14,186 bases of DNA from Methanomassiliicoccales archaeon PtaU1.Bin030 (lineage in GTDB: Archaea; Thermoplasmatota; Thermoplasmata; Methanomassiliicoccales; Methanomassiliicoccaceae): assembly GCA_002067635.1 (NCBI GenBank), contig MVRB01000167.1, positions 1 through 14,186 on the forward strand. The letters are read 5' to 3'. This document shows, in pieces, positions 1 to 6,715 of the stretch (its first letter is position 1; every line of letters starts with the position of its first letter). The notes below the pieces were generated by a model. It was not told the DNA's origin. It made no database searches and saw only the letters and a program-made list of their open reading frames with translations. The position numbers and the translations under genes are program-made.

Positions 1-1248
1 GCCTTGGAGATAGCCTCCGAGGCGGTGGAGGGAGGGGCGGATTGGATCGAGGCGGGGACCCCGCTCATCAAGTCCGAGGGCGCGGACGCGCTGCGCGAAT
101 TGAAGAAGAAGTTCCCGGGGCACGTCATCGTGGCGGACATGAAGACCATGGACGTCGGCTCCTTCGAGGTGGAGATCGCGGCCAAGGCCGGGGCCGACGT
201 CATCAGCGTGCTCGGCCTCGCCGATGACGGCACCGTCCACGAGGCGGTGCTCAGCGCCCGGCAGTACGGCGCCAAGGTGATGGTGGACCTCATCGGCACG
301 GAGGACAAGGTCTCCCGGGCCAGGAGGGCCGAGGAGCTGGGCGCTACGCTGGTGTGCCTGCACGTGGGGATCGATGAGCAGATGAGGGGCGGGGGTGCGC
401 CCGCGGACCTCGTGAGGAGCGTTTCCAGCGCGGTCAGCATACCGGTGGCGGTGGCCGGGGGGATCACCTCGGAAACGGCCCCGGCGCTGCTGGCCGCGGG
501 CGCGTCGGTGATCATCGTGGGTGGCAGCATCATAAAGGCACAGGACGTCACCGGGGCCGCGCGGCGGGTCAAGGAGGCCATGGTCTCCGGCGAGGCTGTT
601 GCCTGCACCACGTCCAAGAAGTACGGGGAGGGGGAGATCGCCCTGGCCCTGTCCAAGGTCTCATCCTGCAATGTCGCCGATGCCATGCACAAGGCCGGGG
701 TGATGAGGAGGATACACCCCCGCATCGACCACGGGGTCAAGATGGTCGGCCGGGCCCTGACGGTGCAGACGTCCAAGGGGGACTGGGCCAAGCCCGTGGA
801 GGCGATCGACCGCGCGGAGGAGGGGGACGTCCTGGTCATCGATGCCGGGGGCTCCGAGATCGCCTGCTTCGGGGAGCTGGCGGCGTGGAGCTGCCGCAGC
901 AAGGGGGTCCGCGGTGTGGTCATCGAGGGCGCGCTGCGGGACGTGGACGCGATCTTCGAGATGCGGTTCCCGGCGTTCTCCCGGTACATCGCGCCAAATG
1001 CCGGGGAGCCCAAGGGCTACGGCGGCATCGGGCACGAGATCGTGTGCGGCGAGCAGCTCGTCCGCACCGGGGACTGGATAGTGGGCGACGAGAGCGGGGT
1101 GGTGGTCATCCCCCAGGAGAGGGCGGTGGAGATCGCCAACCGCGCGGTGGACGTGGCGGAGAGGGAGGACCGCATCCGCGAGGAGATAAAGCGTGGCGGA
1201 ACGCTCTCCAAGGTCCAGGAGCTGGAGAAATGGGAGCAGATACGCTGA
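1..1248 (+). CDS. 3-hexulose-6-phosphate synthase / RraA-like fusion protein (5' end cut by window)
   Basis: This is a two-domain protein with its N-terminus missing; the frame is open to base 1, so the first few residues of the HPS barrel lie outside. Residues 1 to about 205 (window numbering) form an orotidine-decarboxylase-like HPS barrel. It shows GADWIEAGTPLIKSEG and the catalytic D-x-K-x-x-D pattern in VADMKTMD (D46, K48, D51). The phosphate-binding glycines VAGGI and IIVGGSII follow. Residues about 215-400 are an RraA/HMG-CHA-aldolase-like domain with GELAAWSCRSKGVRGVV, the RD pair (R313, D314) and GDESGVVVIP. HPS condenses formaldehyde with ribulose 5-phosphate; in archaea the reverse reaction supplies pentose phosphate. 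Fusions of this type are commonly annotated as a bifunctional HPS/ribonuclease regulator. An aldolase role for the C-terminal half is at least as plausible as RNase regulation, since the RD pair matches that family. It overlaps the next gene by 1 nt. Confidence 0.9.
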   Translation, partial: ALEIASEAVEGGADWIEAGTPLIKSEGADALRELKKKFPGHVIVADMKTMDVGSFEVEIAAKAGADVISVLGLADDGTVHEAVLSARQYGAKVMVDLIGTEDKVSRARRAEELGATLVCLHVGIDEQMRGGGAPADLVRSVSSAVSIPVAVAGGITSETAPALLAAGASVIIVGGSIIKAQDVTGAARRVKEAMVSGEAVACTTSKKYGEGEIALALSKVSSCNVADAMHKAGVMRRIHPRIDHGVKMVGRALTVQTSKGDWAKPVEAIDRAEEGDVLVIDAGGSEIACFGELAAWSCRSKGVRGVVIEGALRDVDAIFEMRFPAFSRYIAPNAGEPKGYGGIGHEIVCGEQLVRTGDWIVGDESGVVVIPQERAVEIANRAVDVAEREDRIREEIKRGGTLSKVQELEKWEQIR

Positions 1249-1916
1249 TGAACCTGCACACGCACACGAGGTTCTCCGACGGGGACTTCACGGCGGAGCA
1301 GATCATCATCACCGCGGCGGAGCACAACCTAACGCACATCGGCATCACCGACCACCTCATGACGGACAAGTGCCGCTCCATGTCCGCCGGCGACCTAGGC
1401 AACTACATCGACGTCCTGCGGGAGCTGCGGCGGAGGCACCGCCACATAGATGTGCTCGCCGGGGTGGAGATCGACACCCGGCCGGACCACTGCGACCTCG
1501 AGAACCTGCCCATCGACGATCTTAACCGCCTTGACTACGTGCTGTTCGAGTTCGTGCAGACCAGGGAGGGGACCTCGCTGGAGAACCTGGAGCCGCTTCT
1601 GGACGATATCAGCGTCCCCTCCGGTCTGGCCCATAATGACCTGGAGAGGAACTTCGGTCCATGGGGCCCGGAGGCGGTGGCCGACTACCTATCCTCCTTC
1701 GACATCTTCGTGGAGGTCAACACCGCGTGGCCGTACAGGCGGGACGGGCTGATGTTCTGGGAGAGGGCCGAGAGGTACTACCAGGCCTTCTCGGGGAAGG
1801 TCCTGGTGTCGGTGGGGACGGACGTACATCACAGCCTCGCCGAGGTTTACAACCTCGACAAGGCTTACCGCTTCCTGAGGCGGGTCGGGCTGATGGACGA
1901 CCTAGTGGTCCGCTGA
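1248..1916 (+). CDS. PHP-domain metal-dependent phosphoesterase
   Basis: This 222-residue protein is a single PHP domain. Visible metal-site motifs in order are HTHTRFSDG (H4, H6, D11), GITDH (D35, H36), GVEID (E74), LAHND (H129), FVEVN (E156) and VGTDVHH (D192, H194). Together they are a complete set for a trinuclear-metal PHP phosphoesterase. The family includes histidinol-phosphate phosphatases, nucleoside 3',5'-bisphosphate phosphatases and polymerase-associated domains; the substrate cannot be told from sequence. I chose the ATG at 1248 because it overlaps the TGA of the HPS/RraA gene (TGATG) and starts directly at the HTHT motif; the open frame further upstream is only antisense-like shadow inside the previous gene. 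Coupled translation suggests it acts in the same sugar-phosphate or aldol pathway, which is inference. A stand-alone domain of this length fits the histidinol-phosphatase-like subgroup. Confidence 0.88.
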   Translation: MNLHTHTRFSDGDFTAEQIIITAAEHNLTHIGITDHLMTDKCRSMSAGDLGNYIDVLRELRRRHRHIDVLAGVEIDTRPDHCDLENLPIDDLNRLDYVLFEFVQTREGTSLENLEPLLDDISVPSGLAHNDLERNFGPWGPEAVADYLSSFDIFVEVNTAWPYRRDGLMFWERAERYYQAFSGKVLVSVGTDVHHSLAEVYNLDKAYRFLRRVGLMDDLVVR

Positions 1917-1921
1917 TTCGC

Positions 1922-2800
1922 TCAGAACCTCATCCCGCTGGCCATGGCCTCGAGGCGGCGGATCCTCTCCTCCATGGGAGGGTGGGTCGCGAAGAGGTTG
2001 GCCAGCCCCTTCGCCGAGAAGGGGTTGACGATCCACAGGTTTGACGACGCGGGGTTGCCCACGGTCATGGGCCTCGCCTTGTTGCCGGCCTCGAGCTTCC
2101 TGAGGGCCTTGGCCAGCGACATGGGCCGGCCTATCATCATGGCGCCCTCGTAGTCGGCCTTGTACTCCCGGCTGCGCGACACCGCCAGCTGCACCAGCAT
2201 GGCCGCTATGGGCGCGGTTATGGCGACCACAAGGGCGATCAGGAAGCCCCCGTTGTCGCGGTCCCCCCCTCCGAACATGGAGCCGTAGAGGAGGGAGCGG
2301 GAGGCGAAGGATATGGCACCGGCCAGGGTGGAGGCCACGCTCATGACCAGGATGTCACGGTCCTTGACGTGCGCCATCTCGTGCGCTAGGACTCCCGTCA
2401 GCTCATCGTCGTTGAGCAGCTGGAGGATCCCCTCCGTGGCAGCGACGGTGGCGTTCTTGGGGTTGCGCCCCGTGGCGAACGCGTTGGGGGTCTGCGAGGG
2501 CACGATGGCGACCTTGGGCATGGGAAGGCCGGCGGTGGAGGAGATGGACCTCACGATGCGGTACAGCCTGGGCGCATCAGCCTCGGTCACCACCTTCGCC
2601 CTGTAGGACGCCAGGACGATCTTTGACGAGAAGAAGTACGACACGAAGTTCATGACCGCGGCTATAATCAAGAACACCAGCGCGCCCATGACCCAGTTGC
2701 CCATGAAGTATGAGCCGACGGCCCATCCGACAACGACGAAGATCACCGTCAGGACCGCGAACATCATGAATACACGTAGATTAGCGGATACCGCTCCCAT
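1922..2800 (-). CDS. htpX: HtpX-type M48 membrane zinc metalloprotease
   Basis: This 292-residue protein is a membrane-bound M48 peptidase that degrades misfolded or damaged membrane proteins at the cytoplasmic face. Two N-terminal hydrophobic segments lie at about 9-30 and 33-55. The FATGRNPKNA motif (about 108-117) is typical of HtpX. The zinc site is HEMAH (H140, E141, H144), with the third ligand in SRSREYKAD (E212). Further hydrophobic stretches flank the region at 150-207, and the HPP motif near residue 273 is also characteristic. The size matches the usual 280-300 residues. The ATG at 2798-2800 has an AGGTG ribosome-binding site 8 nt upstream and a TATA box about 41-49 nt upstream, giving a short leader. 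It ends 5 nt from the PHP gene, which converges on it. Confidence 0.95.
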   Translation of the reverse strand: MGAVSANLRVFMMFAVLTVIFVVVGWAVGSYFMGNWVMGALVFLIIAAVMNFVSYFFSSKIVLASYRAKVVTEADAPRLYRIVRSISSTAGLPMPKVAIVPSQTPNAFATGRNPKNATVAATEGILQLLNDDELTGVLAHEMAHVKDRDILVMSVASTLAGAISFASRSLLYGSMFGGGDRDNGGFLIALVVAITAPIAAMLVQLAVSRSREYKADYEGAMMIGRPMSLAKALRKLEAGNKARPMTVGNPASSNLWIVNPFSAKGLANLFATHPPMEERIRRLEAMASGMRF

Positions 2801-2808
2801 GTTACTAA

Positions 2809-2813
2809 CACCT
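2809..2813 (-). promoter_or_regulatory. ribosome-binding site of htpX
   Basis: AGGTG (minus strand) lies 8 nt before the htpX ATG and matches the archaeal anti-Shine-Dalgarno GGAGGTGATC. It stands out because most first genes in this window look leaderless and lack such a site. Confidence 0.6.
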
Positions 2814-2840
2814 GCAAATTTCTAATAGACTAGCACGGGA

Positions 2841-2849
2841 GTATAAATC
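2841..2849 (-). promoter_or_regulatory. TATA box of htpX
   Basis: The minus strand reads GATTTATAC here, in an otherwise GC-rich background. With usual archaeal spacing, transcription would begin about 25 bp downstream near 2817-2820. That leaves a leader of about 17-20 nt holding the AGGTG site. Confidence 0.5.
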
Positions 2850-2947
2850 GTTGTCGAATGAATGGTACGCCTCCCGGGCTTGGGCGTTCCCAGGCGAGAA
2901 CTCAGAAGCGGGGCGCTGGGATGCCGCCGTCCGCCGCGGGGGAGTGG

Positions 2948-3400
2948 TCAGCGGCAGAGGGAGCGCAGCATGGGGCCGGCGTATCGGTAGAGGGTGGTCG
3001 TCCCCTCGAAGTGCGCGGTAACCCTGCCCTCCTCGATGAGCATCTCCAGCGCCCTCACCAGCTCCCCCTCCTCCATGGACGTGCTGAACCGGAGCTCCTG
3101 GAGGTTGGAGCCTCCGGTGTCCCGCAGCTGGGCGGCGATGATGTCCATGATCTCCCTGCTCACGGTCCCCTCGGCCGGGGGAGCGTCCTGCTCCCGAACC
3201 TCGGAGAGGCGGTAGCGCACCCCGCTGCCCTTGAGATAACCGTGAAGGCGATCGAGGGCGGGGGCCAGCTCCTCCTCGCTGGGGACCTCCAGGTAGTAAT
3301 ACGCGCCCTGGCGCCGCAGTCCCGCCGACTCTAGTATCTGATCGATGTTCGAGGGGGAGGGGCCGTCGCTGGAGTACTCGAGCGAGATGTAGGCTAACAT
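2948..3400 (-). CDS. Unrecognised protein with likely winged-helix C-terminal domain
   Basis: I do not recognise this 150-residue soluble protein. Residues 1-65 look like a small alpha/beta unit (MLAYISLEYS strand, helix 17-27, YYYLEV strand, helix 42-58). After an acidic/proline linker (69-78), residues 80-141 look like a winged helix: helix 81-93, helix 98-105, recognition-like helix 110-124, then a hairpin ending TTLYRY. There is no signal peptide or membrane segment and a single cysteine near the end. The ATG at 3398-3400 has a TATA-like element about 27 bp upstream and no RBS, consistent with a leaderless transcript. It is divergent from priS with 87 bp between starts, and lies upstream of htpX on the same strand but separated by 147 bp and the htpX promoter. 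A DNA-binding regulator is possible; function is unknown. Confidence 0.72.
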   Translation of the reverse strand: MLAYISLEYSSDGPSPSNIDQILESAGLRRQGAYYYLEVPSEEELAPALDRLHGYLKGSGVRYRLSEVREQDAPPAEGTVSREIMDIIAAQLRDTGGSNLQELRFSTSMEEGELVRALEMLIEEGRVTAHFEGTTTLYRYAGPMLRSLCR

Positions 3401-3423
3401 GGGTGCTGAATCCCGGCTTGGTG

Positions 3424-3432
3424 GTAATTATG
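3424..3432 (-). promoter_or_regulatory. TATA-like element for the gene at 2948-3400
   Basis: The minus strand reads TCATAATTA here, centred about 28 bp before the ATG at 3400. This is the spacing expected for a leaderless archaeal transcript. Confidence 0.4.
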
Positions 3433-3457
3433 ATTTCGTCCGCCGGCACCCTGACTA

Positions 3458-3477
3458 CCGCATTTCTAATAATGCGG
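3458..3477 (+). promoter_or_regulatory. priS promoter region with perfect inverted repeat
   Basis: CCGCATT and AATGCGG form a perfect 7-bp inverted repeat around the spacer TCTAAT. The AT-rich centre (TCTAATAA, 3465-3472) lies about 20 bp before the priS ATG and is the only TATA-like run there. The repeat therefore covers the presumed TBP site and could be an operator; it may also be chance. The neighbouring divergent TATA element lies only about 26 bp away. Confidence 0.4.
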
Positions 3478-3487
3478 AAGCGTTCTT

Positions 3488-4711
3488 ATGCCCATGGGCC
3501 CCGACCAGGCATTCATGAGGGGTTGGTTCCAGCGGTACTACCAGAGCCGCCCCCCCAGGGCACCGGAGAGGCTGGAGCGGAGGGAGTTCGGGTTCATGTT
3601 CTTCGACCGGGACTACGTCCAGAGGCACCTGGGGTTCGGGGAGGTGGGGCAGCTCCACTCCTTCCTGCAGGGGCAGGTGCCGTCCCACGCTTACTACTCC
3701 TCCGCGTACTACCAGCTACCTGCCGCTGCCTCCATGGAGGAGAAGAAGTGGCTGGGGGCGGACCTGGTGTTCGACCTCGATGCGGATCACGTCAAGGGCG
3801 CGGAGGCGCTAACGTACCCGGAGATGCTGGCGCGCATCAAGGTGGAGCTGCTCCGCCTCCTGGACGACTTCCTGCTGGGAGATCTGGGCCTGGATGCGTC
3901 GCACCTCAAGATCGTGTTCTCCGGCGGTAGAGGCTACCACATCCACGTGGTAGATGCCCGGCTGGCCACGCTCCGCAGCCATGAGCGGCGGGAGATAGTG
4001 GACTACATAGCAGGCACGGACCTGAACATGGAGTGGGTGTTCCCGGAGCGCATCACCAGCGTGAAGACTTTCCGTTCAGGGGCTCAGGAGAGCAGGGTGC
4101 GCAGCATACCGTCCGTCAACTCCGGGGGTTGGCGCCGGAGGATGCGCGACGGCATAGTGTGGCTGGTGGAGGAGATGCGCTCCCGGGACCTGAACGACCT
4201 GCGGGCGCGGCTACCCACGCTGGCCAAGGAATCGGATGCCATGATCGAGGGCATGCTGAGGGACATCTACACCAAGAGCGGGAGCAGGGAGGGGGCGGAG
4301 CTGATGCTGTCCGGCAACGCCTTCTCCAGCTTCTCCGACCGGCGGCACCTGGACCTTTTCCTCCGCCTCCTCGAGGAGGAGGTCAAGCCCCGGCTGACGG
4401 CGGAGATCGATGAGCCGGTGACCAGCGATATAAAGCGCCTGATCCGCCTGCCCCTCTCCCTGCACGGGAAGACCGGCCTCATGGTCACGCCCATGGACCG
4501 GGAGCAGCTGAGCGCCTTCGACCCGCTGCGCGATGCCGTGCCCGACATCTACCCCGACCGGCCGATAGAGGTGTACGCTCCCCGGCCCGTCGAGGTCGAT
4601 ATCAAGGGCGAACGCTTCCGCGTGCAGGGGGTATGCGAGGTGCCGACGTACGCGGCGATCTTCATGATAGGCCGCCGCATGGCCACCCTGGAGGTCCCTG
4701 CGGACGGGTGA
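3488..4711 (+). CDS. priS: DNA primase small (catalytic) subunit PriS
   Basis: This 407-residue protein is the catalytic subunit of the archaeo-eukaryotic primase, which makes primers for DNA replication with PriL. Motif I is LVFDLDADH (catalytic D96 and D98). Motif II is SGGRGYHIHV (145-154). Later come EIDEPVTSD, with a likely third metal-binding aspartate near D308, and RLPLSLHGKTGL (320-331). The order and spacing are those of PriS and the length is normal or slightly long. The cysteine/histidine zinc knob seen in some PriS proteins is not obvious: the only cysteine is C383. The start is either ATG 3488 or ATG 3494; the TATA-like run 3465-3472 and the absence of an RBS suggest a leaderless message. 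No GINS or priL gene is adjacent here. Confidence 0.95.
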   Translation: MPMGPDQAFMRGWFQRYYQSRPPRAPERLERREFGFMFFDRDYVQRHLGFGEVGQLHSFLQGQVPSHAYYSSAYYQLPAAASMEEKKWLGADLVFDLDADHVKGAEALTYPEMLARIKVELLRLLDDFLLGDLGLDASHLKIVFSGGRGYHIHVVDARLATLRSHERREIVDYIAGTDLNMEWVFPERITSVKTFRSGAQESRVRSIPSVNSGGWRRRMRDGIVWLVEEMRSRDLNDLRARLPTLAKESDAMIEGMLRDIYTKSGSREGAELMLSGNAFSSFSDRRHLDLFLRLLEEEVKPRLTAEIDEPVTSDIKRLIRLPLSLHGKTGLMVTPMDREQLSAFDPLRDAVPDIYPDRPIEVYAPRPVEVDIKGERFRVQGVCEVPTYAAIFMIGRRMATLEVPADG

Positions 4712-4744
4712 GCGATAATATCCAGGGAAAGGAGTCAGGTGCAA

Positions 4745-4768
4745 AGATATTTATCTACATTGTATAAT
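4745..4768 (+). promoter_or_regulatory. promoter (TATA region) for the membrane protein at 4784
   Basis: Two AT-rich elements, GATATTTAT and TGTATAAT, stand in GC-rich surroundings 16-39 bp before the ATG at 4784. Either could be the TATA box. Their position argues against the GTG at 4739 as translation start, since that codon would lie upstream of the promoter. Confidence 0.55.
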
Positions 4769-4783
4769 TTTCGCACGATTCTT

Positions 4784-5593
4784 ATGGGACTGAACCGGGA
4801 AGCGTTGGAGGGTGGAGTGCATCTGGCCCACGTCCGCGCGACCAAGAAGAAGCTCATGCTGGTCCAGGTCGCCATCGTCCTGCTGGCAGTCATCCTGCTG
4901 ACGGCGCTGGGCGGGGAGATCCAGGTGAAGCCTTTCTACTTCAACATCGGTTCCATCCTTTACTTCATAATCCTGATGGCCCTCATCGTGGGCGTGGAGG
5001 GGTTCTTCTTCCGCTACCTGGAGCTGAAGCACATGAAGAGCCAGAGCGCCAAGTCCTACATGCTCAAGACCTCCATCTACCGCAGCCTGATCATCATCGC
5101 CATCTCCGGCGCCGTCCTCATTATCGTAGTGGCGCCGTTCCTGGCAAACGCCGTGGCCAACTTCTCCAGCGAGACGGGCACCACCACCACGGCCGCTCCT
5201 TTCAACAACCGTGACCCCCTGGGCCTCACCACCGTGGACCACATATGGTTGGAGAGCGCCGCGCAGACCGAGGTTATCATCATCTCCGATGCCAACTACC
5301 TTATGTACAGGGGTGACGCCGAGCAGCTGCGGCAGTACGCCGTCATGACCACCACGCAGACGTCCGCCGGGGTGGACCTGGACTTCCCCCAGACGCCCTT
5401 CGGCAGGTACTACATCGTTGTCGATCCCGAGAACCCCGTGGAGGTGTTCTACACCGTGCACCGGACGCCCTCCCCCACCTTCGTGGCCTTCGTCACCCTG
5501 TTCGCGATGGCGTTCATCGTTGCCTACGCAGGGTGGGTCGCCTTCGCCTTCCAGACCCGGAAGCAGTTCACCAAGGGCGCCATCTACAAGTGA
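4784..5593 (+). CDS. Unrecognised four-helix membrane protein with a large external loop
   Basis: I do not recognise this 269-residue protein. Hydrophobic segments at about 24-42, 55-77, 101-126 and 232-256 predict four membrane helices. The basic stretches RATKKK before helix 1 and LKHMKSQSAKSYMLK after helix 2 suggest both termini are inside. The segment of about 105 residues between helices 3 and 4 would then be outside. It begins with a Ser/Thr-rich linker (128-137) and continues into a beta-rich region ending FGRYYIVVDPENPVEVFY, possibly a small sensor or lipoprotein-like fold. It has no cysteines. ATG 4784 was chosen over GTG 4739 because promoter-like sequence lies between them. It follows priS by 72 bp but appears to have its own promoter. 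Its end overlaps the convergent radical SAM gene by 10 nt. Confidence 0.75.
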   Translation: MGLNREALEGGVHLAHVRATKKKLMLVQVAIVLLAVILLTALGGEIQVKPFYFNIGSILYFIILMALIVGVEGFFFRYLELKHMKSQSAKSYMLKTSIYRSLIIIAISGAVLIIVVAPFLANAVANFSSETGTTTTAAPFNNRDPLGLTTVDHIWLESAAQTEVIIISDANYLMYRGDAEQLRQYAVMTTTQTSAGVDLDFPQTPFGRYYIVVDPENPVEVFYTVHRTPSPTFVAFVTLFAMAFIVAYAGWVAFAFQTRKQFTKGAIYK

Positions 5594-6429
5594 AGGGCGC
5601 AGCAGCTAGGAACGTCCTCCACGCGGTATCCTTTGTCGAGAGCCCACCGCACCGTCCGCGGGGAAGGGTTCACCACCCCCGCGGCCCCCTCCTCGATGGC
5701 CTCCGCCTCCGCCTCCCAATGGCCCCGGGGGCGCATGCAGCCGAGGAGGACCGGGGCGGTGACGGTGGCGACGGCCTTGCGCATGGCCTGGGCCAATCTC
5801 TCCCGGGGGACGGCCCTGCTCTCCCACGGCGTGCCCTTTGTCCCCATCAGGCCCAGGAGTATGAGCGCATGGACCCTGTAAGAGGGGATGAGCTCCAATG
5901 TATCCTCCTCACCTTCCTCCGACTGCAGGCCCACGCACACATGGGGGACCAAACGCTCCGTCGGTTCCAATAGCTCCATGGTGCGGCGGTAGTCGCGCGG
6001 GGATGCCTGGAGGTGCAGCGTGCCCGATATGGTCAGCGGGTCCTGCAGGACATCGACGGAGAAGGCCTCCGCCCCGCTGGAGATTATCGCCGCCGCATCC
6101 TCTTCGTCCAGCAGGCCAGGATGGACGTTTACCTCCAGCCCGGTGCTGGCCCTGATGCTGCGGACGGAGCCGGCGAAGGTGGCGAGCGGCACCCTCCCCC
6201 GGCGGTCGCAGCCACCGCTGAGCAGGAACCCCCTGCCCCCCTCGGACGAAAGCCGCGCCGCCTCACGCTGCAGCTCATCGGGGGTGAGGGTGGGCCTCAT
6301 CCCCTGCAGGTACCTCCCCCGGCAGTGGTCGCACTGTAGCGAGCACCCTGCGCCGGTGACGGAGAAGGCTGGAAAGCTCTTTCCAGGACGGTAGAAGGTA
6401 ACCCTGGGGGCCACAGGAAGGCCAAGCAC
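5584..6429 (-). CDS. Radical SAM protein, biotin-synthase-like archaeal family (COG1856-type)
   Basis: This 281-residue protein has the radical SAM cluster motif CSLQCDHC (C29, C33, C36; CxxxCxxC), followed by RGRYLQGM and an SGG motif (71-73) at the usual SAM-contact position. Further conserved-looking blocks are NVHPGLLDE (101-109), SVDVLQD (124-130), TKGTP (197-201) and GCMRPRG (230-236, C231). It ends with a cysteine pair (C276, C277) that could help hold a second iron-sulfur cluster. From memory it resembles the archaeal family described as an uncharacterised biotin synthase homologue, in which LipS-type lipoyl synthase subunits may fall. That link is a hypothesis, and no lipoyl partner gene is in the window. 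The start is GTG 6427-6429, since an in-frame TAG precedes it directly; a GTG five codons later is an alternative. It is divergent from rpl18a. Confidence 0.85.
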   Translation of the reverse strand: MLGLPVAPRVTFYRPGKSFPAFSVTGAGCSLQCDHCRGRYLQGMRPTLTPDELQREAARLSSEGGRGFLLSGGCDRRGRVPLATFAGSVRSIRASTGLEVNVHPGLLDEEDAAAIISSGAEAFSVDVLQDPLTISGTLHLQASPRDYRRTMELLEPTERLVPHVCVGLQSEEGEEDTLELIPSYRVHALILLGLMGTKGTPWESRAVPRERLAQAMRKAVATVTAPVLLGCMRPRGHWEAEAEAIEEGAAGVVNPSPRTVRWALDKGYRVEDVPSCCALHL

Positions 6430-6438
6430 CTACTATAC

Positions 6439-6451
6439 CAAAAGGTTTATT
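6439..6451 (+). promoter_or_regulatory. BRE/TATA element of the rpl18a-pfdA-ftsY operon
   Basis: The sequence ACCAAAAGGTTTATTGG contains an A-rich BRE-like part followed by TTTATT. Initiation about 25 bp later would fall near 6472-6475, giving a leader of about 10-13 nt before the ATG at 6485. GAGG near 6476-6479 could serve as a weak ribosome-binding site. Confidence 0.5.
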
Positions 6452-6484
6452 GGAGTGATTACGTTCCGAGGATAGAGGATTTAT

Positions 6485-6715
6485 ATGAAGGCCTATCGCG
6501 CTAACGGTGAGTTCAAGACCGGTAAGTTCAGCTGGCAGAAGTTCAGCATAGAGATCGCCGCTGAGAATGAGGCCGGTGCCACCGAGCAGATCTATTCTAA
6601 CCTTGGAAGCCGCCACAAGCTTAACCGCTCACAGATCAGGATCGCCGAGATCAAGCCCATAAAGGGCGATGAGATCATCAGCCACACCGTGAAGTACCTC
6701 GCCGAGGGTCACTGA
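6485..6715 (+). CDS. rpl18a: Large ribosomal subunit protein L18A (L20A/LX)
   Basis: This 76-residue protein starts MKAYRANGEF and continues with a KFSWQKFSIEI stretch and a C-terminal strand-rich end. It matches the short archaeal L18A/LX (eL20) family in start motif, length and gene context. The protein sits on the large ribosomal subunit surface and is dispensable in some archaea. It contains KLNRSQIRIAEIKPI (49-63), typical of this family. It is the first gene of the unit with prefoldin alpha and ftsY, an arrangement seen in many archaea. Here tif6, rpl31e and rpl39e, which often precede it, are not present. Its stop overlaps the next start by 1 nt (TGATG). Confidence 0.93.
   Translation: MKAYRANGEFKTGKFSWQKFSIEIAAENEAGATEQIYSNLGSRHKLNRSQIRIAEIKPIKGDEIISHTVKYLAEGH

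Noticed and set aside
885..1247. Extension of the PHP protein upstream into the HPS/RraA gene
   Set aside because: The extension is Arg/Gly-rich shadow sequence, and the PHP domain starts exactly at the overlapping ATG 1248.
2863..2947. Partial inverted repeats (CGCCT/AGGCG and CCTGGG/CCCGGG-like) downstream of the wHTH gene, considered as a terminator
   Set aside because: Only short interrupted pairings are visible and there is no T-tract, so the signal is not above GC-rich background.
2805..3449. A 214-codon minus-strand frame overlapping the unknown wHTH gene
   Set aside because: It has Arg/Pro-rich, repeat-like composition, covers two promoter regions and conflicts with the better-supported 150-residue gene.
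4739..4783. GTG 4739 as start of the four-helix membrane protein
   Set aside because: The strongest TATA-like sequences lie downstream of it, and the added residues have no conserved look.
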